A DNA stretch of 54,213 bases, from the NCBI GenBank assembly GCA_937974175.1, contig CALJIG010000009.1, forward strand, positions 1-54,213, in the 5' to 3' direction. The stretch is from an uncultured Ignavibacteria bacterium. GTDB lineage: Bacteria > Bacteroidota > Ignavibacteria > Tepidaquicellales > Tepidaquicellaceae. Shown piece after piece: positions 22,717 through 31,111 of the stretch (position 1 is its first letter; the number at the start of each line of letters is the position of its first letter). The notes under the pieces were generated by a model. That model had not been told where the DNA came from. It saw only the letters and a list, made by a program, of their open reading frames with translations, and made no database searches. Made by a program: the position numbers and the translations under genes.

Positions 22717-22827
22717 AAAAATTTGCTGAAAATTCTCACGAAAAAGCTGCTCGAAAAGAACTCGCTTCGCTCAAACAGCTTTTCTCGCTATACGCTTTTT
22801 CTTAGAATTTTCCAGGCGCAAATTTTT
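22717..22827. repeat. Nested three-level palindrome
   Basis: Stems nest in order: AAAAATTTGC (22717-22726) with GCAAATTTTT (22818-22827), GAAAATTCT (22728-22736) with AGAATTTTC (22804-22812), and GAAAAAGC (22740-22747) with GCTTTTTC (22794-22801). The centre holds smaller inverted repeats. It is preceded by a TTGATACAAAAGTACC stretch that I associate with dispersed repeats in Bacteroidota. No coding sequence seen here. Confidence 0.7.
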
Positions 22828-22910
22828 AATGGCCGTTTTCATAGCAGCCCGTTTAACAGTTCCGATTGAAAATCTGAACATGTGGTTAGAACTTCGAGTT
22901 TTTGTTCTTC

Positions 22911-22931
22911 CCCCTCCTTTAGAAGGAGGGG
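22911..22931. repeat. REP-like stem-loop
   Basis: CCCCTCCTT and AAGGAGGGG form a perfect 9-bp stem around TAG. The same stem with a TAC loop recurs in the duplicated cassettes near 46640, 51400 and 51545. Confidence 0.65.
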
Positions 22932-23152
22932 GGAGGGGGAGGTTTAAATTTTAATTCAAACAGCTTGTCCAGCTTTCTTGTCCTGTCTTCAGCGGGAAGC
23001 GGGAGGGCGAAAGCCCCGACTTTATTTTTAGCAAATGGTCGTAGGTCAGGAAGACCAATAACGGCTGGGTGTGGAGTATATTAGCGTTTTCAAATCTGAT
23101 TTTTTTCCCTTCCCTCTTCTTCATTGAAACTTACTTATTTTGTTAGGATTTT

Positions 23153-24019
23153 ATGAAATTAAATTTTAATATGAAAAAATTTTCAGTCAAACATTTATTT
23201 TTTCTTGTCATCTTTATATCTAATTTTTTATATGAAGGGGCACGGGCGCAGGACTATCTGAGTATTAACAACGAGTCAATAATTTTCTGGATAACAAAGC
23301 AGATTATCTTTAAAGATAATTATGAAGCTGAGGCAAAGGTTTTCAAACAGAACAAGGTGAGAAGATTTCACATGAATTATGATAAGACGTATGACTACTA
23401 TCAAAACAGCGGGACTGTAAACAAAGACGGTTATGTAACAGGAAGATTTTATTATGATACTACTCAGATACCGGAAGGTGAAATAATTGCACGGCTTAAC
23501 AGTAAAAACAAACCCAGCTATATTTTTCAATACAGAGATGACGGCGAAAAATTTATTCACTTCTTTTCTTACGATGATGATAATAAAATTACTCTGATTG
23601 CAGATCTGAGTGACAGCGCTTATTACAATGTACTTGAACCTTTATACAGCAGCAATAAAGATAATCCGATGCTGAATAAAGTTCTTATGAAAAGAACCGA
23701 TGAAATCACCTCCTATGTAAATTTCAGATACAATGATGAAGGTAAGCTGATAAGCGTATATAAAGAAGGCAATCCCGATTTGTACAGGATAAAATATGAA
23801 CCGGATAAAGTAATTATTACAAAGACCAACACCGTACATACCTTTGAATTTAAGAACGGTATTTTTACAGGATACGAGTTTATTGAGTCTGAAACAAAAT
23901 ACAAATATAAAACAAAAATAACTCTCAACAGCAAAGGCTTGCGGGAAACCTCAACCAATACATATGATGACGGCGAATCATATACTTCGTATTACCATTA
24001 TGAATACTATGAAAAATAA
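23153..24019 (+). CDS. Exported paralogue-array protein 3
   Basis: 288 residues with a signal peptide whose core is HLFFLVIFISNFLYEGARAQ; an ATG at 23171 is an alternative start. The N-terminal motif is KVFKQNKVRRFHM. Its middle has a clear YD-style unit, NFRYNDEGKLISVYKEGNPD, then a YRIKYEPDKVIIT strand. The C terminus is SKGLRETS...YHYEYYEK. The last codons (TAT GAA AAA TAA) contain the out-of-frame ATG that starts the next gene, an 11-nt overlap. It begins an unbroken run of eight co-oriented genes. Confidence 0.75.
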   Translation: MKLNFNMKKFSVKHLFFLVIFISNFLYEGARAQDYLSINNESIIFWITKQIIFKDNYEAEAKVFKQNKVRRFHMNYDKTYDYYQNSGTVNKDGYVTGRFYYDTTQIPEGEIIARLNSKNKPSYIFQYRDDGEKFIHFFSYDDDNKITLIADLSDSAYYNVLEPLYSSNKDNPMLNKVLMKRTDEITSYVNFRYNDEGKLISVYKEGNPDLYRIKYEPDKVIITKTNTVHTFEFKNGIFTGYEFIESETKYKYKTKITLNSKGLRETSTNTYDDGESYTSYYHYEYYEK

Positions 24020-24824
24020 TTTTAAAAAATTTAGTTTCTTTATTCTCTTTCTTATTTTTTTTATCAATGCTGAAGCGCAGGAAACTACTGATATAGACCC
24101 GGGCGGACTGGTTACTTATCAGCTAGGATATAGCTCTTACGTGAAATATGAAAAAGGTGACAGGGAGAAGTTAAAACAGAATAAAGTTAAAGAAGTTTAC
24201 GTAAACGGTGATACAAATTTCGCCGCTGAAAAAATGATATTTGACCGTGAAGGAAGGATGATTGAAAACACTTATTATCACTTTAATAAAGGAACTTCGC
24301 ACGTATACACTTCCTATGATAGTCTGGGCAGGGGCAGGCAATACTCAAACCAAATTGAAGGTAAGCAAAGATTCGAACTTAATATTTTTTACGGAGAATA
24401 TTTTCCTGAGTATATGATTGCATCAGGAGACAGCACAAAGCCGGTAAGATACGATATAAATTATAAATCGGGGAAACCAAAAAGTTTTGTGAACAACAAT
24501 TACAAAGACGGAACTCTTAGTTTTACTTTTGAATACTACGGCATTAGCACCCGGGTAAATATGGATATCAATTCATATTCATCAAAGCTTTTTGAAATAA
24601 TTTCAACTTCTGATTCGCTGGTATATTCAGTTGGAACTTTTAAAATAATAAGCAGATATAATAGCGAAGGGCTAAAACAAATTATTACAGAGCGGAACTC
24701 AGAATTAGTAAGTGATGAAGTGTATTACAGAAAGCCAACAGGAATAATAGATTTTGCTGTAAAAACCAGAGAAGGCTGCCTTCCGTTAAAATGTGAGTTC
24801 GAATATACTTATTATGAAGATTAA
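24009..24824 (+). CDS. Exported paralogue-array protein 4
   Basis: 271 residues from ATG 24009 (MKNNFKKFSFFILFLIFFIN then AEAQ). The longer in-frame start at 23964 would put a polar leader before the signal peptide. The N-terminal motif is EKLKQNKVKEVYVNG, followed by FDREGRMIENTYY. This is a shorter copy with a reduced C-terminal half (GIIDFAVK...YTYYED). Both ends overlap neighbours by 11 nt, with the start inside the YYEK codons of protein 3 and the next start inside its own YYED codons. Confidence 0.75.
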   Translation: MKNNFKKFSFFILFLIFFINAEAQETTDIDPGGLVTYQLGYSSYVKYEKGDREKLKQNKVKEVYVNGDTNFAAEKMIFDREGRMIENTYYHFNKGTSHVYTSYDSLGRGRQYSNQIEGKQRFELNIFYGEYFPEYMIASGDSTKPVRYDINYKSGKPKSFVNNNYKDGTLSFTFEYYGISTRVNMDINSYSSKLFEIISTSDSLVYSVGTFKIISRYNSEGLKQIITERNSELVSDEVYYRKPTGIIDFAVKTREGCLPLKCEFEYTYYED

Positions 24825-25572
24825 ATTTAAAAAAGTACTTTACATTTCTATCTGCACAATGGGTGTTTTACTTATTTCGTGTAATCTAAATAAGAATGAT
24901 TCGGAAAGTGCCGAGGAGAGGAAGAATAAAAAAACTTATGAGCTGATACCAGATGCACCGGCAACGGAATTTACAATTAAGTTAGAGGGACTTCCAGGTA
25001 CAGAAGTCGGTGGATACTTTACTCCCATGGGGAAACAGGTTCTTGAAACAGTTGAATTGCAAGGGACAGTGCCTCAGACGTTTAAAACTTTGTACTGCAA
25101 TAAAATATTTTTGCGGGGAATAAAACCTCCGCTGGGAGGATACCTGAAGGTAACGGTACTGGAGGATGGAAAAATTGTAATGAAGGATTCAACAAACGTT
25201 GATAAAAAATACGTTCAGATGCTGGTATTTGCCGGAGGTGAAGGAGTAAGAAGAGAAGTCAATCATGACGAAGTGATTGGTTATGTAAGGATAACCTGCG
25301 AGAAACCGATGCTTGCTAACGTGCAGCTGTTCAAACATTTCAAACAAAACTATTCGATATACTCACTGCAGGGAAAAACACCTTTCACTATGGCAATAAC
25401 TGACTGCGACCGGTACTCAATAGAAGCATATAACGACAGACATGTAATGTATGATTTTACCTGTGATGTGATGGATGAAAACGAAAAAGTTTTTTTTACA
25501 AAAGTCTGTAAAAGTACTGAACCGGGCATAAAAATAGAATCATATGAATTTTACAGGAACAGCTACAAATGA
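24814..25572 (+). CDS. Lipoprotein inside the paralogue array
   Basis: 252 residues from ATG 24814; the lipobox LLISC places the lipidated Cys at about residue 23 (MGVLLISCNLNKND). It is not a member of the array family. Its first domain (FTIKLEGLPGTEVGGYFTPM...ELQGTVPQTFKTLYCNKIFL...GGYLKVTVLEDGK) resembles the whole mature part of the lipoprotein at 36840-37214. The C-terminal half may repeat the fold (CEKPMLANVQLFKHFKQNYS). Translational coupling to proteins 4 and 5 (11-nt and 4-nt overlaps) suggests a joint function at the outer membrane or periplasm. Confidence 0.7.
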   Translation: MKIKFKKVLYISICTMGVLLISCNLNKNDSESAEERKNKKTYELIPDAPATEFTIKLEGLPGTEVGGYFTPMGKQVLETVELQGTVPQTFKTLYCNKIFLRGIKPPLGGYLKVTVLEDGKIVMKDSTNVDKKYVQMLVFAGGEGVRREVNHDEVIGYVRITCEKPMLANVQLFKHFKQNYSIYSLQGKTPFTMAITDCDRYSIEAYNDRHVMYDFTCDVMDENEKVFFTKVCKSTEPGIKIESYEFYRNSYK

Positions 25573-26453
25573 GTTTTAGAATAATTTTTTTAATATTGAT
25601 TTTCCTTTGTGTTTGCAGAAGCTCAGATGCGCAGATACTTGACTATAAAATGAACTACGGTATCAATAATTATTTTGAGAAGCAGATTCTTTACAAAAAT
25701 ATTTATAAGGCGAAGGAAGAACTTTTTAAGAAATTGAGAGTAAAAAGAGTTTCGGTTGCGGGCAGAAATATTGAATATTTTATCAACCGTGACGGACTGA
25801 CAGATACGATAGTAACTAAAATTGTTTTTCAAAACAACGGTCAGAACAATGGACAGAATAAAGAACAGACTGAAAGCAAGCACAGAAGTATAGAAGCTTA
25901 TACCTATGATGCAGATAAAAATCTGATACAGATAAATACAGGCGGCGCAGAGTTAAAAAATATTTTCAGTGATATACCTGCTCCGCAGCGAATAAATTTT
26001 TTTTATACGGAGAGATTTCTCACAAAGGCATCGGAAGAATATAACGGCGGCGGAGCTGATAAAGATATGTATATTACTTATAATGAGGAAGGGCTGTTAT
26101 CAAAAGTAATATCTGTGAGGAAAACTACCAATGATACTTCACTGACTAACTTTCTTTACGATGAAAATAAACGGCTTGCCTTCATAGGGAGAGATGTAAG
26201 TTCAGAGTACGGATATAAATTTATTTACAAAGGTGGGACGATAGTAAAAATAACAAACAGCAGCTGGCGTGAGGAAAGCGTGATAGAGGGAAACCGGCCT
26301 GTGAAGATAGTATCGTTTGCAGAAGATAATACGGCATACTCGACTGAAGAATATTTTTACAGTGAGAACGGACTGCCGGATAAAATTGTTTACACAGATA
26401 AAGACGGCAGCAAGACAGAAGTAAAATTTGATTATGAATTTTATAAAGATTAA
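25569..26453 (+). CDS. Exported paralogue-array protein 5
   Basis: 294 residues with signal peptide MSFRIIFLILIFLCVCRSSD then AQ. The start overlaps the lipoprotein stop as ATGA. The N-terminal motif is degenerate (ELFKKLRVKRVSVAG), followed by IEYFINRDGLTDT. A short low-complexity insert, NNGQNNGQNKEQ, sits around residue 95. The C terminus is FYSENGLPDKIVYTDKDGSK...FDYEFYKD. The ATG of the next gene lies 20 nt before the stop, inside the codons for the YEFYKD end. Confidence 0.75.
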   Translation: MSFRIIFLILIFLCVCRSSDAQILDYKMNYGINNYFEKQILYKNIYKAKEELFKKLRVKRVSVAGRNIEYFINRDGLTDTIVTKIVFQNNGQNNGQNKEQTESKHRSIEAYTYDADKNLIQINTGGAELKNIFSDIPAPQRINFFYTERFLTKASEEYNGGGADKDMYITYNEEGLLSKVISVRKTTNDTSLTNFLYDENKRLAFIGRDVSSEYGYKFIYKGGTIVKITNSSWREESVIEGNRPVKIVSFAEDNTAYSTEEYFYSENGLPDKIVYTDKDGSKTEVKFDYEFYKD

Positions 26454-27327
26454 AATATTTGTTATAATGATTTGTGTGTTGTGCGGAAGAGCGCAGGCGC
26501 AAAATGCTGAGTTCATTGATTACTCGGATATTAAAGCTTCAATGATATATAATAACGTTATGAAATCTTTTATAGATGCAGATGAAAATATGTTGAACGA
26601 ATTGAAAATTGCAAAGATTGAATGCAGCTATAAAGATGGCAGAAAAGTAAGCGAGACTAATTATAAATCAGGAAAAATATCCGGGGAGATAACTTATAAT
26701 TACAGAGGAGAGCCGGAGATAAATAAAAATATTGAGAGAGATAGTTTGGAAAGAATTACTAAAATTGTGATGACGGATTTAAAACGAAACTCCCCTGCTA
26801 TTACATACGAATTTGACTACAGCTCGGACTACATTACAGAAATTACAGTGCGCTCGGGAATAAATATTATAGAGCAGGCTGCATTTACTTCAATGCCTGC
26901 AGAAGCGTACAGCAAAGACTCGCATATTATTTTAGCAGATAAATATAATTTTGTAAGTATAAAGGATAGTGTAAATACGAGTTCAAGGCAGAACCGTTTC
27001 TGCGAATATTTCGTAGATGCAGCCGGCAGGATAACTCTGGTGAAAGATATTGTTACGGGTACTACGCTCGATTCGGTAGTGTATGAAGAAGATAAAATTT
27101 ATATTATTCAGCCGAACACATCACGCACAGAGTATAGAACAGAAAATAACCGCATTACAAATACAATAAAGAGAACAAATGGAACATATACTCCGGGTTC
27201 AAAATCCAAGAGGCTTCCACCTGATATTATAGATAAGAAACGATTTTACATAGGCAGCAACGGACTTATTGAAAAAGCACATGACGGCCACGATGAAATA
27301 ATTTACACTTATTACTACGATAAATGA
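26434..27327 (+). CDS. Exported paralogue-array protein 6
   Basis: 297 residues from ATG 26434 (MNFIKIKIFVIMICVLCGRA then QAQ); a start two codons earlier is possible. The lysine motif is weak here (MLNELKIAKIECSYKDGRKV). The middle includes FVDAAGRITLVKDIVTGTTL and a VVYEEDKIYII strand. A serine/proline loop (GTYTPGSKSKRLPPD) precedes the end FYIGSNGLIEKA...YTYYYDK. The stop overlaps the next start as ATGA. It is one of the more divergent copies, supporting old duplication and drift. Confidence 0.7.
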   Translation: MNFIKIKIFVIMICVLCGRAQAQNAEFIDYSDIKASMIYNNVMKSFIDADENMLNELKIAKIECSYKDGRKVSETNYKSGKISGEITYNYRGEPEINKNIERDSLERITKIVMTDLKRNSPAITYEFDYSSDYITEITVRSGINIIEQAAFTSMPAEAYSKDSHIILADKYNFVSIKDSVNTSSRQNRFCEYFVDAAGRITLVKDIVTGTTLDSVVYEEDKIYIIQPNTSRTEYRTENNRITNTIKRTNGTYTPGSKSKRLPPDIIDKKRFYIGSNGLIEKAHDGHDEIIYTYYYDK

Positions 27328-28151
27328 AAATTAGAATTTTTTATATAATTATTTTATCCTTCTTATGTGCAAGCGCAGATGCGCAGTACGCAGAGCAGAT
27401 ACAGATTAACTCGATAGATTATTTTCTGATGAATAATATTATCTTTAAAGATGTTTATAAAAAAGATAACGAGCTGATGAAATCGAGCATTAAAAAAGTA
27501 AAGATAACGGATGAGAGAAATAATATTTTATCGGAGACGAATATAGATATAGAGGGCAGAGTGACGGGTTATAAATCATATCCTGTGAACGGGCAGCCGC
27601 AGAATATAAAGGCTGGTTACGATATTAAAAATAATCTCACGGGTATTGTTTACAGAAATACTGACGGCAAAATATTGGAAGATATAAGATTAAATTATAT
27701 AGGGACTGCGTTTTTCTCCTATGAAAAATATGAGAACGGAAACGAACTCTTTGAGCAATGTGAGATGAGATATGATAATAAAAAGGATAAGAGTTTGCTG
27801 ACGGGATTCGATTCGCATCTGTGGCAGGGAGACAGTATCCCCTACTCAGTGAATTTCAAATATGATATTTACAACAGGCTGAGTGATGTGAGGGTTACGG
27901 GTGATGTTACTCCTCTCTATGAAATTTTTTACAGAGGCGATACGATAAAAATTAAAAGCGCATCGGGCTATGAGACTTATATCGTGAAAGAAAATACTAT
28001 CACTAAACATATTATACACAGTGAAGAGTTAAATTATACTGCATCGCGGGTTTTTACTTATGATGAAAACGGCTTAGTGCAGTTTGTTAGTATAGAAGAT
28101 ATGCTCGGGAATAAATACAAACAGAATTATATTTATGATTATTATCATTAA
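27324..28151 (+). CDS. Exported paralogue-array protein 7
   Basis: 275 residues with signal peptide MKIRIFYIIILSFLCASADA then Q. The motif is ELMKSSIKKVKITDERNN, followed by NIDIEGRVTGYKSYPVNGQ. A complete C-terminal module is visible: VNFKYDIYNRLSDVRVTGD, YEIFYRGDTIKIKSASG, YIVKENTITKHII, then FTYDENGLVQFVSIEDMLGN and YIYDYYH. This is a useful reference copy for the order of strands in the family. The gap to the next gene is 9 bp. Confidence 0.75.
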   Translation: MKIRIFYIIILSFLCASADAQYAEQIQINSIDYFLMNNIIFKDVYKKDNELMKSSIKKVKITDERNNILSETNIDIEGRVTGYKSYPVNGQPQNIKAGYDIKNNLTGIVYRNTDGKILEDIRLNYIGTAFFSYEKYENGNELFEQCEMRYDNKKDKSLLTGFDSHLWQGDSIPYSVNFKYDIYNRLSDVRVTGDVTPLYEIFYRGDTIKIKSASGYETYIVKENTITKHIIHSEELNYTASRVFTYDENGLVQFVSIEDMLGNKYKQNYIYDYYH

Positions 28152-28160
28152 AAAAGCTGA

Positions 28161-29045
28161 ATGAAAATTCTTACAATCAAATTAATTTTAATTCTGATTT
28201 TTGTAAACTGCGCGGTAAGTTATGCTCAGTATAGCGAGTACTTCCGTTTCACTGATGTGCGCGGAACGATAGTGTATGATTGCGCTATGCGCAGCGTGAT
28301 TAATGAGGATGCGAAGGTGATGAAGCGAAATAGTGTAAGGTCAGTTTCGGTTACTGAAGAGAGCGGCGCGATACAGAATAAAATGAGCTTTAACAAAGAA
28401 GGACGGGTAACAAATTTTTCTTCATACGAATATAATGAAGGCGAAGAGATAAGCTATGAAATACAGTGGTCGGAGGATTCAAAAATTAAGAAGATTTTTT
28501 ATAAAGAATTCGGGAAGACGGCAATGAGCTTTGTGTATGATTTCTACTATAAAGAATCTTTGCTTGATTATATTTCAGTTGATTTCGGCTTAGGTCTTTC
28601 GGAGAATTATATTTTTGCTTACGGAGAAAACATCGGCGAGATATCGATAGAAAAAATTTCATACAAGGATAACTACAAAGATACGGTTTACATGGAACAG
28701 TTATTCAATTACAATAATAATGGCAGGCTTGTAAATGTAAAGGAAACAAAGTTTGGAACAACGCTGGATTCTGTTTATTACGAGGGAAATATTACAGGCA
28801 TAAACACTTCACATTTTAGAAAAAAGAAATATGAAATAAATGACAACAGAATTGTTAAGGAGACGACAATTTATCCTTCTAAGCAGCTAAGCGCAAAAGT
28901 TTATACTTATGAAACTGTGATACCCGATATAATTTCCACTGTAAATTATTTTTACAAAGATAACGGGCTTATAGATTATATAACTACAGAGCACGGAGAA
29001 ATTTCTTTGAACTCATTTTACAATTATGAGTACTATGATAAGTAG
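28161..29045 (+). CDS. Exported paralogue-array protein 8
   Basis: 294 residues; the signal peptide MKILTIKLILILIFVNCAVS is followed by YAQYSEYFRF. The lysine motif reads KVMKRNSVRSVSVTEESG. The C-terminal module has FNYNNNGRLVNVKETKFGTT, a VYYEGNITGI strand, YEINDNRIVKE, FYKDNGLIDYITTEHG and YNYEYYDK. Coding density is high and codon use matches the neighbours. The last codons contain ATGATAAGTAG, giving an 11-nt overlap with the next gene. Confidence 0.75.
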   Translation: MKILTIKLILILIFVNCAVSYAQYSEYFRFTDVRGTIVYDCAMRSVINEDAKVMKRNSVRSVSVTEESGAIQNKMSFNKEGRVTNFSSYEYNEGEEISYEIQWSEDSKIKKIFYKEFGKTAMSFVYDFYYKESLLDYISVDFGLGLSENYIFAYGENIGEISIEKISYKDNYKDTVYMEQLFNYNNNGRLVNVKETKFGTTLDSVYYEGNITGINTSHFRKKKYEINDNRIVKETTIYPSKQLSAKVYTYETVIPDIISTVNYFYKDNGLIDYITTEHGEISLNSFYNYEYYDK

Positions 29046-29871
29046 AGTAATTATAATTTTATTTGCAGTTTATTTAATCCCTCTTCCTGCAAGCGCGCAG
29101 TACTATCAAAGCAATGTTATAGATGAGGTTTTGTTTTTCGTTGTGAAAAATGAAGTGACGAAATCTATACGTACCAAAGATGCGCAGATACTGGCTTCGA
29201 ATAAGGTAAGAGAAGTTCTGATAAGTAATGATTCGAAAAAACCGGTTGGAAAACTTTTGATAAATAATTTCGGATTCGCTGAAGATTTTTATACATACAA
29301 TGATACATCGGGAATGATTGAAACTCACTGGAGATTCGGCTATGACGTTAACAACAATATGACAAGCGCATCATTGCGCAAGGGTCGGCAGAGGATAAAT
29401 TATATTCTCTCCTATGAAAATAATATGCTTGCAGGCATTCACAGTGATTCGGCTGGAGTTGAAAGCCGGTATGATTTTGCCTACGTAGAAGGAAAGATTT
29501 TTAAAGTTACACTGCTGGACCTTGCAAAAGATACAACCGGAGCAAAATATTTTTTTAATTATGATAACGCCGGAGAGCTGATAAGTGTACTGAATGAAAG
29601 CAGAGATGAAGAGTTATTCAGGGTTACTTATGGAAACTCTTATCTGCGAATTGATAACATTAGCAGCAAAGCAATATCTTACCAAATTAAAAATGATAGG
29701 ATTGATTATTATTCCATAGTAAACAGCAATGCTTCCGCTGATATAGATAAAGATGATTTAACAAAAGAGTATATCTATTCTTCAAAAGGACTTATAGAAA
29801 AAATTTTTGTAAAATCGCCGGTAGGAAAGCCGCTCAGGACAGAAGAGTATGAGTATAATTATTATGAGTAA
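29035..29871 (+). CDS. Exported paralogue-array protein 9
   Basis: 278 residues from ATG 29035 (MISRVIIILFAVYLIPLPAS then AQ); the ATG at 29026 adds only three residues. The motif is QILASNKVREVLISND, followed by LLINNFGFAEDFYTYND. The C-terminal module is FNYDNAGELISVLNESRDEE, YGNSYLRID, YQIKNDRIDYYSI, YIYSSKGLIEKIFV and YEYNYYE. It closes the tightly coupled run that began at 23153; the next gene follows after 108 bp. Confidence 0.75.
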   Translation: MISRVIIILFAVYLIPLPASAQYYQSNVIDEVLFFVVKNEVTKSIRTKDAQILASNKVREVLISNDSKKPVGKLLINNFGFAEDFYTYNDTSGMIETHWRFGYDVNNNMTSASLRKGRQRINYILSYENNMLAGIHSDSAGVESRYDFAYVEGKIFKVTLLDLAKDTTGAKYFFNYDNAGELISVLNESRDEELFRVTYGNSYLRIDNISSKAISYQIKNDRIDYYSIVNSNASADIDKDDLTKEYIYSSKGLIEKIFVKSPVGKPLRTEEYEYNYYE

Positions 29872-29979
29872 TACAAAATTTCTGTGTAAAAATATCACAA
29901 TGTTTTTTAAAGTTAGTTAGTATTAAATTCTTACTTACCATTAATTCCAAATAATTCGAAAAAATCCCAATTAATTCTA

Positions 29980-30933
29980 ATGAAAAAGTTTTTAACTCTC
30001 TTGCTGTTTATTTTTATTCTTATCCCTTCCATAGTAAAAAGCCAGTACACAGATTATTTTAAATATCAGAAGCCTCTGCTGCAGATTATTTCGAACATTG
30101 CTCTGGATAGTGTAATAAAAGTCGATATGCGAAAAGTCCGTATGAATAAAATTGCAGGTGTGACAGTTACTGACCAGGACGGTAAAAAAGTTGAATACTG
30201 GGTTTACGATACTAAGGGAAACATCGCAACATACTATCAGTTTGAAGATACTGCAAAGTTTACCTATGATAAGCTTGGTAAAATTGTTTACACTGTATTA
30301 GATTCCTTTCCGAAAAATATTTATGAGAATATAATTTTTAAATATACCAATGAAGGAAATCTGGAGCTTATCGATAAAAACTATAATGACGTTCAGCCAG
30401 AAGTAAGAATGGATTATATTTATGAGAATAAATATCTGAAGACAATTACTGCTATAAAAGAGGATTCCGATTTCCGCAAGCAATACGGATTTTTTTATGA
30501 GGGTGTAAATAATATGGTAAAGACTTTAACAGTTGCAAACCTAGGAGTAGATGAGATAGGCGCAACAAAGTTCATTATGGATTTCAATAATATGGGCAAG
30601 CTTGCTGCTGTAAACTTCAGCGATAAAAATATGGCATTTGTGAATATCCGTTACAACGGAGATACAGTGCACATATCTCCCAATGAAAATGTGTTTGACC
30701 CCGTGAACGGCATAAGTCCGCTTGACCAGGTTTTTTATACGATAAAAAATCAGCGCATAATGTCGAAGACTTCCCTGCTGAAGTTTTCAACATATAACGT
30801 AATGAGAATTGCAGATTATGTTTATACTAATGAAGGCGTTATCGATTATATCAATGTAAAATACGTAAGCTTCCGCGGAGTAATCAAAACTGAGAAACTG
30901 AATTTTACATACGAGCTTTACCAGCAGAATTGA
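29980..30933 (+). CDS. Exported paralogue-array protein 10
   Basis: 317 residues, the longest copy, with signal peptide MKKFLTLLLFIFILIPSIVK then SQ. The motif has drifted to KVRMNKIAGVTVTDQDG, followed by WVYDTKGNIATYYQFED, a clear YD-like unit. The C terminus is YVYTNEGVIDYINVKYVSFR...FTYELYQQN. It is separated from protein 9 by 108 bp containing an AT-rich inverted pair (ATTAATT and AATTAAT) before the start, so it may have its own promoter. Confidence 0.75.
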   Translation: MKKFLTLLLFIFILIPSIVKSQYTDYFKYQKPLLQIISNIALDSVIKVDMRKVRMNKIAGVTVTDQDGKKVEYWVYDTKGNIATYYQFEDTAKFTYDKLGKIVYTVLDSFPKNIYENIIFKYTNEGNLELIDKNYNDVQPEVRMDYIYENKYLKTITAIKEDSDFRKQYGFFYEGVNNMVKTLTVANLGVDEIGATKFIMDFNNMGKLAAVNFSDKNMAFVNIRYNGDTVHISPNENVFDPVNGISPLDQVFYTIKNQRIMSKTSLLKFSTYNVMRIADYVYTNEGVIDYINVKYVSFRGVIKTEKLNFTYELYQQN

Positions 30934-30942
30934 AGTTTGTAT

Positions 30943-30970
30943 AAAGTAGTAAGTAGTAAGTATAAAGTTT
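30943..30970. repeat. Heptamer-repeat tract
   Basis: AAAGTAG, TAAGTAG, TAAGTAT, AAAGTTT run in tandem at period 7, just after the stop of paralogue 10. The remaining sequence up to 31098 has no recognised gene. Confidence 0.65.
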
Positions 30971-31111
30971 AATATTACCCCCACAGCGTTGCGAAGGAGG
31001 ATTGCATTTTGTTTTTCCATTTGATAAGGGGAGAGCATCATCAACATTTTAATATTTTATCTTACAATTTTTCTCTTTAATATAAGTAGATTCTCAACAG
31101 GAGATTTTAAT

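Noticed and set aside
26202..26516. Two overlapping minus-strand frames with many cysteines
   Set aside because: They are antisense to array proteins 5 and 6, whose signal peptides and motifs support the plus-strand reading.
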